From Albidovulum sp. (GTDB taxonomy: Bacteria; Pseudomonadota; Alphaproteobacteria; Rhodobacterales; Rhodobacteraceae), in NCBI GenBank assembly GCA_030837825.1, contig JAUQYB010000003.1:1-27886 (forward strand): a DNA stretch of 27,886 nucleotides, in the 5' to 3' direction. The notes under the pieces were generated by a model. The model did not search any database and was not told where the DNA came from. It saw only the letters and a program-made list of their open reading frames with translations. Positions 24,485 to 27,886 of this stretch are shown piece by piece. The position numbers were made by a program, and so were the translations under genes. Within the stretch, counting starts at the first letter, position 1; every line of letters begins with the position of its first letter.

Positions 24485-24990
24485 TCGCCCGTCTCCTCCG
24501 GCGGGTCGGCGACGATGCGGCCGGCGGTCAGGTCCACCGTCGGCACCACCGCCCTGGTGAAGGGCAGCAGGAGTGCGGTTCGCCGGCCCGGCGCGAGGAT
24601 TTCGAGGATGTCGCCTGCGCCGTGGTTGTAGATCGCCCGCACGGTGCCGAGCGGCGCGCCGCCGGTGTCGAAGACCGGCAGGCCGATCAGGTCGGCATGG
24701 TAGAATTCGTCGTCCGGCAGGCTGGGCAGCTTTTCGCGGTCGGCATAAAGCGAGGTGCCGCGCAACGCGTCGGCCTCCTCCTTCGTCGTGACACCCGAAA
24801 GCCGCGCCGCGAACCCGCCTGGGATCGCGCGGGTGATCGTCACGCCGAAGCTGCGGGCGCCGTTCCCGGTATAGAGCGGCGCGTAGCCGGCGATCGCCGC
24901 GGGTTCGGCGCAGAAGCTCTTCAGCCGCACCTCGCCGCGAACGCCGAAGGCGCCGGAAATGGCGCCGACGCAGATGCGGTCAGATTCCAT
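24481..24990 (-). CDS. rimM: Ribosome maturation factor RimM
   Basis: 169 residues. RimM assists assembly of the head of the 30S subunit and binds S19. N-terminal barrel: [21 protein letters not shown] at 6-26; the hinge [15 protein letters not shown] leads into the PRC-barrel domain with GAGDILEIL and [14 protein letters not shown]. The ATG at 24990 overlaps the end of an upstream 50-codon ORF by 11 nt, and its stop overlaps trmD by 4 nt. Part of the rpsP-rimM-trmD operon. Confidence 0.96.
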   Translation of the reverse strand: MESDRICVGAISGAFGVRGEVRLKSFCAEPAAIAGYAPLYTGNGARSFGVTITRAIPGGFAARLSGVTTKEEADALRGTSLYADREKLPSLPDDEFYHADLIGLPVFDTGGAPLGTVRAIYNHGAGDILEILAPGRRTALLLPFTRAVVPTVDLTAGRIVADPPEETGE

Positions 24991-25132
24991 CCGGCGCCTC
25001 CGCGCAAGGGGCGGCCGCGGGTGCGGCCGCCGGGTCCGGCTCGACCAGCGCGTCGGCCTTCAGCCCAAGCCAGAACGACCCGGCACAGAGCAGGAGCGTG
25101 ATCGCCCGGCGCAGGAAAAAGCCGATCAGCAT
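24980..25132 (-). CDS. Small single-helix membrane protein between rpsP and rimM
   Basis: 50 residues starting [20 protein letters not shown]. One hydrophobic helix at about 2-24 with two Arg residues at 8-9, then an acidic/Ala-Pro-rich tail ([12 protein letters not shown]) ending in CAEAPDGI. The ATG at 25132 has CAGGG 6 nt upstream; the gene starts 13 nt after rpsP and overlaps rimM by 11 nt, a spacing typical of a translated operon member. No family assigned. Too short to be found by size-filtered gene calling. Confidence 0.65.
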   Translation of the reverse strand: MLIGFFLRRAITLLLCAGSFWLGLKADALVEPDPAAAPAAAPCAEAPDGI

Positions 25133-25145
25133 GGGCCGCCCTGCC

Positions 25146-25499
25146 TCATTCCGAGGCGGGGGCGGCGGCCTTTGCGGCCCTCTCCTCGGCGCGCTTCTTC
25201 GCCTTGTCGCCCGGCTCGCCCTTCTTCAGGTTGGCGCGGGCGGATTTCTCTTTCACGCCAGCGGCTTCCAGCATCCGCGCGATGCGGTCGGTCGGCTGGG
25301 CGCCCTGGCCGAGCCAGTATTGCACCCGCTCCATGTTCATCTTGACGCGGTCCTCGCTGTCCTTGGCGAGCAGCGGGTTGTAGGTGCCGAGCTTCTCGAT
25401 GAAGCGGCCGTCGCGGGGCATCCGCGAATCGGAGGCGACGATCGAGTAGTAGGGGCGTTTCTTGGAGCCCCCGCGGGCGAGACGGATCTTCATGGCCAT
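25146..25499 (-). CDS. rpsP: 30S ribosomal protein S16
   Basis: 117 residues. [19 protein letters not shown] and [14 protein letters not shown] are diagnostic for S16. A C-terminal tail of about 35 residues rich in Lys, Ala and Glu ([17 protein letters not shown]) extends beyond the E. coli protein, as is usual in alphaproteobacteria. The start ATG at 25499 has AAGGAG 7 nt upstream; the ATG two codons later is less well placed. Co-directional with the chorismate mutase gene 47 nt upstream. Confidence 0.97.
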   Translation of the reverse strand: MAMKIRLARGGSKKRPYYSIVASDSRMPRDGRFIEKLGTYNPLLAKDSEDRVKMNMERVQYWLGQGAQPTDRIARMLEAAGVKEKSARANLKKGEPGDKAKKRAEERAAKAAAPASE

Positions 25500-25546
25500 G
25501 TCGTTTCTCCTTTGAAATGGCGTGGTTGTGGCGGGATCGCCCCGCC

Positions 25547-25843
25547 TTACTTCTGCAGTCTCTCGTGGTGCCTGATCACTTCGCTGATGACGAAGTTCAG
25601 GAATTTCCTGGCAAATTCCGGGTCGAGGTCGGCCGCCTGGGCGAGCCTTTCGAGCCGGGCGATCTGCTCGGCCTCGCGCGTCGGGTCCGAAGGCGGCAGG
25701 TCGTGCGCGGCCTTGAGCCGGCCCACCGACTGGGTGTGCTTGAACCGTTCGGCGAGCGTGTAGACGAGGATCGCGTCGAGCCGGTCGATCGACTCCCGAT
25801 GCTCCTTCAGGAGCGCGGCGGCGCGGGCGGTGGCATCGGTCAT
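25547..25843 (-). CDS. Chorismate mutase (AroQ type)
   Basis: 98 residues, all-helical AroQ class. It converts chorismate to prephenate on the way to phenylalanine and tyrosine. Residues corresponding in spacing to the E. coli active site are Arg16, Arg33, Lys44 and Glu57 (E. coli Arg11, Arg28, Lys39, Glu52). The position of E. coli Gln88 falls near His93 without gaps, so that residue may differ. The ATG at 25843 has GGGGAGG 5 nt upstream. A stand-alone mutase next to rpsP is a usual arrangement in this group. Confidence 0.9.
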   Translation of the reverse strand: MTDATARAAALLKEHRESIDRLDAILVYTLAERFKHTQSVGRLKAAHDLPPSDPTREAEQIARLERLAQAADLDPEFARKFLNFVISEVIRHHERLQK

Positions 25844-25866
25844 GCGGGCCTCCCCGGTGGGTTTCC

Positions 25867-25919
25867 TGCGTCGGTTCCCCGTCCCGCGCGCGTCGGGTCT
25901 GCGTCGGTTTTCCGTCCCG
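25867..25919. repeat. Two-copy 20-nt direct repeat upstream of chorismate mutase
   Basis: TGCGTCGGTTCCCCGTCCCG (25867-25886) recurs at 25900-25919 with two C-to-T differences, a period of 33 nt (about three helical turns). It lies within 80 nt of the chorismate mutase start, where a regulator could bind. Confidence 0.55.
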
Positions 25920-25949
25920 ACAGGGCGCGCGGGGCGGTAACCGCGAATT

Positions 25950-25974
25950 GGGTATTTGGGCAACGAAGAAGCGG
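25950..25974. repeat. Dispersed 25-nt intergenic repeat, copy 2
   Basis: GGGTATTTGGG followed by CAACGAAGAAGCGG; 24 of 25 positions match copy 1 at 6148-6172, in the same orientation relative to the neighbouring minus-strand gene end (5 nt from the GNAT-1 stop). Confidence 0.7.
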
Positions 25975-25979
25975 CAGGG

Positions 25980-26573
25980 TCATGCACGGCCCTCCGGGCT
26001 GTGGTGGCGGTAGACGCGGATCGACCCGGCAAGCGCGGTCTCTGCCCCGGGGTCGCGGACCGCGCCCAGCCGTTCGGCGAGCGCCACGGAGCGGGCGTTG
26101 TCGTGGTCGACGTAGCTGACGACGGTGGCCAGGCCGAGCGCACCGAAGGCATGGGCCCGGATCGCCTCCGCCGCCTCGAGCGCGAAGCCCCTGCCTTCGG
26201 CGGCCGCAGTCATCACCCAGCCGATCTCCGGCTCCGGGTCGCCGTATTCCTGCCAGAGGTAGCCGAAGCCGAGCACCTCGCCGTCCGCATGTGCCTCGCC
26301 CGCGCGCGCCTCGATCGTCCAGACGCCCATGCCGCGCAGCATCCAGCCGGCGACGGCCTGGCAGAAATCGTTCCAGGCGCCGTCGCGGCCGAAGGGTCCG
26401 CCGAGGCCGGCAGCGCGGTCCGACATGAGAATTCCGGCATAGGGCTGGAAATCGGCGATCCGCGGCGCGCGGAGGCGCAGGCGCACGGTCGCCAGTTCCG
26501 GCACCCTGTCCGCGACGCCCGCGGCGAGTGCGGCGGCCGCTCCGGTCGCGGGCATTTCCCAGGGCCGGATCAT
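25980..26573 (-). CDS. GNAT family N-acetyltransferase 1 (RimJ/RimL-like)
   Basis: 197 residues. The acetyl-CoA binding region is EIGWVMTAAAEGRGFALEAAEAIRAHAF at about 116-143, with the Q/R-x-x-G-x-G/A-type turn EGRGFA. It is followed by the motif-B strand and helix VVSYVDHDNARSVALAERLGA. About 25 N-terminal residues before the fold (MIRPWEMPATGAAAALAAGV...) are longer than in the sister genes; Met7 is a possible alternative start. ATG 26573 overlaps the stop of GNAT-2 by 4 nt. Substrate unknown; family members acetylate protein N-termini, amines or antibiotics. Confidence 0.9.
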   Translation of the reverse strand: MIRPWEMPATGAAAALAAGVADRVPELATVRLRLRAPRIADFQPYAGILMSDRAAGLGGPFGRDGAWNDFCQAVAGWMLRGMGVWTIEARAGEAHADGEVLGFGYLWQEYGDPEPEIGWVMTAAAEGRGFALEAAEAIRAHAFGALGLATVVSYVDHDNARSVALAERLGAVRDPGAETALAGSIRVYRHHSPEGRA

Positions 26574-27109
26574 GCGCCCGCCTCCGGTTGCGGATGGCGG
26601 TAGACATGACATGGGCCGGCGCCGGCGGGGCAGGGGGCGGCCGCGTCGCGCACCGCGCCGAGGCGGCGGGCGAGCGCGACCGAGCGGGTGTTCGCCGGGT
26701 CGATGTAGCTGACGGCGGTGGTCCAGCCGAGAGTAGCGAAGGCGAAGCGGCGCGCGGCCGTCGCGGCCTCTGACGCATAGCCCCGCCCCTCGGCGCCCGC
26801 GTCCCAGACCGCCCAGCCGATCTCGCGTTCCGGCCAGCCCTCGGGAAACCACGGGCCCGCCATGCCGAGGGCGGAGCCGTCGCCCCGGCGGGTGAAGACG
26901 AACATGCCGAAACCGCGCAGCACCCAGTGGCCGACGAGATGGCCGAAGCCGCGCCAGGAGAGCTGCGGGTCATAGGCGGTGGAGCGGACGAAATCGGCGC
27001 GCGGGCTGGCGATGAAGGCGTTGAATGCCGGCCAGTCGTCGCGGCCCGGCGCGCGCAGCGTCAGCCGTTCGGTCTCCAGCACCGGCGTATTGGCGAGGAC
27101 CGGGGTCAT
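26570..27109 (-). CDS. GNAT family N-acetyltransferase 2 (RimJ/RimL-like)
   Basis: 179 residues. It starts with the family's VLETERLTLRAPGRDDWPAF, has EIGWAVWDAGAEGRGYASEAATAARRFAF at about 96-124 for acetyl-CoA binding, and then VSYIDPANTRSVALARRLGA. Closely similar in layout to its neighbours and to the partial gene at the edge (shared FA/YGTLGWTTAVS segment), so array members arose by duplication. Start ATG 27109 overlaps GNAT-3 by 4 nt, with GGGGA 6 nt upstream. Confidence 0.9.
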   Translation of the reverse strand: MTPVLANTPVLETERLTLRAPGRDDWPAFNAFIASPRADFVRSTAYDPQLSWRGFGHLVGHWVLRGFGMFVFTRRGDGSALGMAGPWFPEGWPEREIGWAVWDAGAEGRGYASEAATAARRFAFATLGWTTAVSYIDPANTRSVALARRLGAVRDAAAPCPAGAGPCHVYRHPQPEAGA

Positions 27110-27630
27110 GCACGGTCCCCGGGGGATTGCGGGCGGAGGTCGTGGCGGATCACCACGTCGCCGGGATCGACGCCGGGCAGCGCCGGGTCGATCACGCCGC
27201 CAAGCCGCAGCGCCAGCGCGATCGAGCGGCTGTTGGCCGGGTCGATGATCGAGACAAGGCGCGGCCAGCCGAACGAGGTCCGCACCCAGTCGATGACGGC
27301 GCGGGCGGCCTCGGCGGCGTAGCCCCTGCCTTCGGCTTCGGGCACCACGAACCAGCCCAGTTCCGGCTCGGGGAAGCCTTCGGGCTGGTAGATGCCGACC
27401 TCGCCGAGATAGGCGCCGGTGGCGCGGTCGTCGAGGCCGAAGGCGCCGTAGCCGCGCAGGGTCCAGAGCGCGACGTCGGCGGCCCAGGCGCGGTAGCCAT
27501 CCACCCGGTCGAGGGGGCCGCGTTCGTGGCGCGAGCGGTCGGAGGCGAAGAACGCCGCCCAGTGCTCGAAATCGGCGAGCTTCGGAGCACGGAGCATCAG
27601 CCGTGCGGTCTGGAGGGTGGGGATGGTCAT
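27106..27630 (-). CDS. GNAT family N-acetyltransferase 3 (RimJ/RimL-like)
   Basis: 174 residues. LQTARLMLRAPKLADFEHWAAFF begins the fold. Acetyl-CoA site ELGWFVVPEAEGRGYAAEAARAVIDW at about 90-115, then SIIDPANSRSIALALRLGG. ATG 27630 overlaps the stop of GNAT-4 by 4 nt with GGAGG about 5 nt upstream. No catalytic general base can be fixed by eye. Confidence 0.9.
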   Translation of the reverse strand: MTIPTLQTARLMLRAPKLADFEHWAAFFASDRSRHERGPLDRVDGYRAWAADVALWTLRGYGAFGLDDRATGAYLGEVGIYQPEGFPEPELGWFVVPEAEGRGYAAEAARAVIDWVRTSFGWPRLVSIIDPANSRSIALALRLGGVIDPALPGVDPGDVVIRHDLRPQSPGDRA

Positions 27631-27886
27631 GGCGCCTCCGGCGAGGGATGACGCCAGACATCCATGAGCCCGTGGGCCGGATGCGCGTGCTGCCCCTCGA
27701 TCCGGGCGCCGAGGCGCTCTGCCAGCGCGGCGGAGCGGGCGTTGGCGGGCTTGATCAGGCTGACCGCGGTGGTCCAGCCGAGCGTGCCGTAGGCATGGGC
27801 CCGGGCCGCGAGCGCGGCCTCATGGGCGATGCCGCGCCCCTCGGCCGTCTCGAAGACCGACCAGGCGACCTCCGGCTCGGGCCAGC
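27627..27886 (-). CDS. GNAT family N-acetyltransferase 4 (partial, N-terminus outside window)
   Basis: The frame is open to the right edge. The visible C-terminal 85 or so residues begin WPEPEVAWSVFETAEGRGIA, the acetyl-CoA binding motif, and continue with HAYGTLGWTTAVSLIKPANARSAALAERLGA, ending MDVWRHPSPEAP. The Asp of the sister genes' YIDPAN is Lys here (LIKPAN). The stop overlaps the GNAT-3 start by 4 nt (ATGA at 27627-27630). First visible member of the array in transcription order. Confidence 0.85.
   Translation of the reverse strand, partial: WPEPEVAWSVFETAEGRGIAHEAALAARAHAYGTLGWTTAVSLIKPANARSAALAERLGARIEGQHAHPAHGLMDVWRHPSPEAP

Larger units (their letters stand above)
25840..25983 (-). 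other. Short ORF (47 codons) bridging GNAT-1 and chorismate mutase, doubtful
   Basis: The ATG at 25983 overlaps the GNAT-1 stop (ATGA) with GGAGGG 6 nt upstream, and its TGA overlaps the chorismate mutase ATG (ATGA). The product would start [20 protein letters not shown]. It runs through the dispersed repeat and the direct repeat, which argues that this is intergenic sequence and the frame is accidental or a relic of a lost array member. Confidence 0.25.

Noticed and set aside
1..27886. CRISPR arrays, insertion sequences, prophage genes, toxin-antitoxin pairs
   Set aside because: No regularly spaced repeats, transposase or integrase motifs, terminal inverted repeats with target duplications, or phage structural genes were found.

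Overview
The window is GC-rich and gene-dense, and reads as chromosomal DNA of an alphaproteobacterium, most likely a Rhodobacteraceae (Rhodobacter/Paracoccus-like) species. The pointers are a Bzt/Aap-type amino-acid ABC transporter, the order rpmH-rnpA-yidD ... yidC-MOSC-engB ... argB, the order chorismate mutase-rpsP-rimM-trmD-rplS-rpmE, a MipZ division regulator, and a TrmD with an N-terminal extension. No phage, insertion sequence, CRISPR array or rRNA was seen. Both ends cut through genes.

Layout. 1-3.2 kb (+): the end of a polar amino-acid uptake operon (bztB partial, bztC, bztD). 3.2-5.2 kb (-): argB, then a ferredoxin-like protein, then a SixA-like phosphatase, joined by 4-nt overlaps. 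5.4-6.1 kb (+): a lone SDR oxidoreductase. 6.2-9.5 kb (-): yidC, MOSC protein and engB, again joined by 4-nt overlaps. 9.8-12.3 kb (-): ttcA and a membrane protein with a degenerate GGDEF and an intact EAL domain. 12.4-14.1 kb (+): a three-helix, coiled-coil pentapeptide-repeat protein lying between yidD and ttcA on the opposite strand. 14.1-14.9 kb (-): rpmH-rnpA-yidD. 15.2-16.7 kb (+): an orphan sensor histidine kinase. 16.75 kb: tRNA-Arg(ACG). 17.0-21.5 kb (+): an operon of a small DUF2892 membrane protein, a periplasmic adaptor and an RND permease, preceded by a perfect ATTC-N8-GAAT palindrome over the likely -10 box. 21.7 kb (+): a 52-residue ORF of unknown function. 21.9-25.8 kb (-): mipZ and the rplS-rpmE and chorismate mutase-rpsP-small membrane protein-rimM-trmD clusters. 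26.0-27.9 kb (-): a tandem array of four GNAT acetyltransferases, the last one cut by the window edge.

How the genes fit together. Most of the window is housekeeping: ribosomal proteins, tRNA and rRNA processing, membrane-protein insertion, arginine biosynthesis and cell division. The part that looks most regulated and least ordinary is the DUF2892-adaptor-RND operon. Its operator matches the site I recall for the persulfide-sensing ArsR-family repressors SqrR/BigR, and its permease carries a His-rich cytoplasmic loop, so a reactive-sulfur- or metal-linked efflux system is a reasonable hypothesis. Other points worth a look are the pentapeptide-repeat membrane protein, two short genes (50 and 52 codons), a 25-nt dispersed intergenic repeat, several perfect palindromes and the GNAT array. 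Promoter calls are by eye and modest in confidence.
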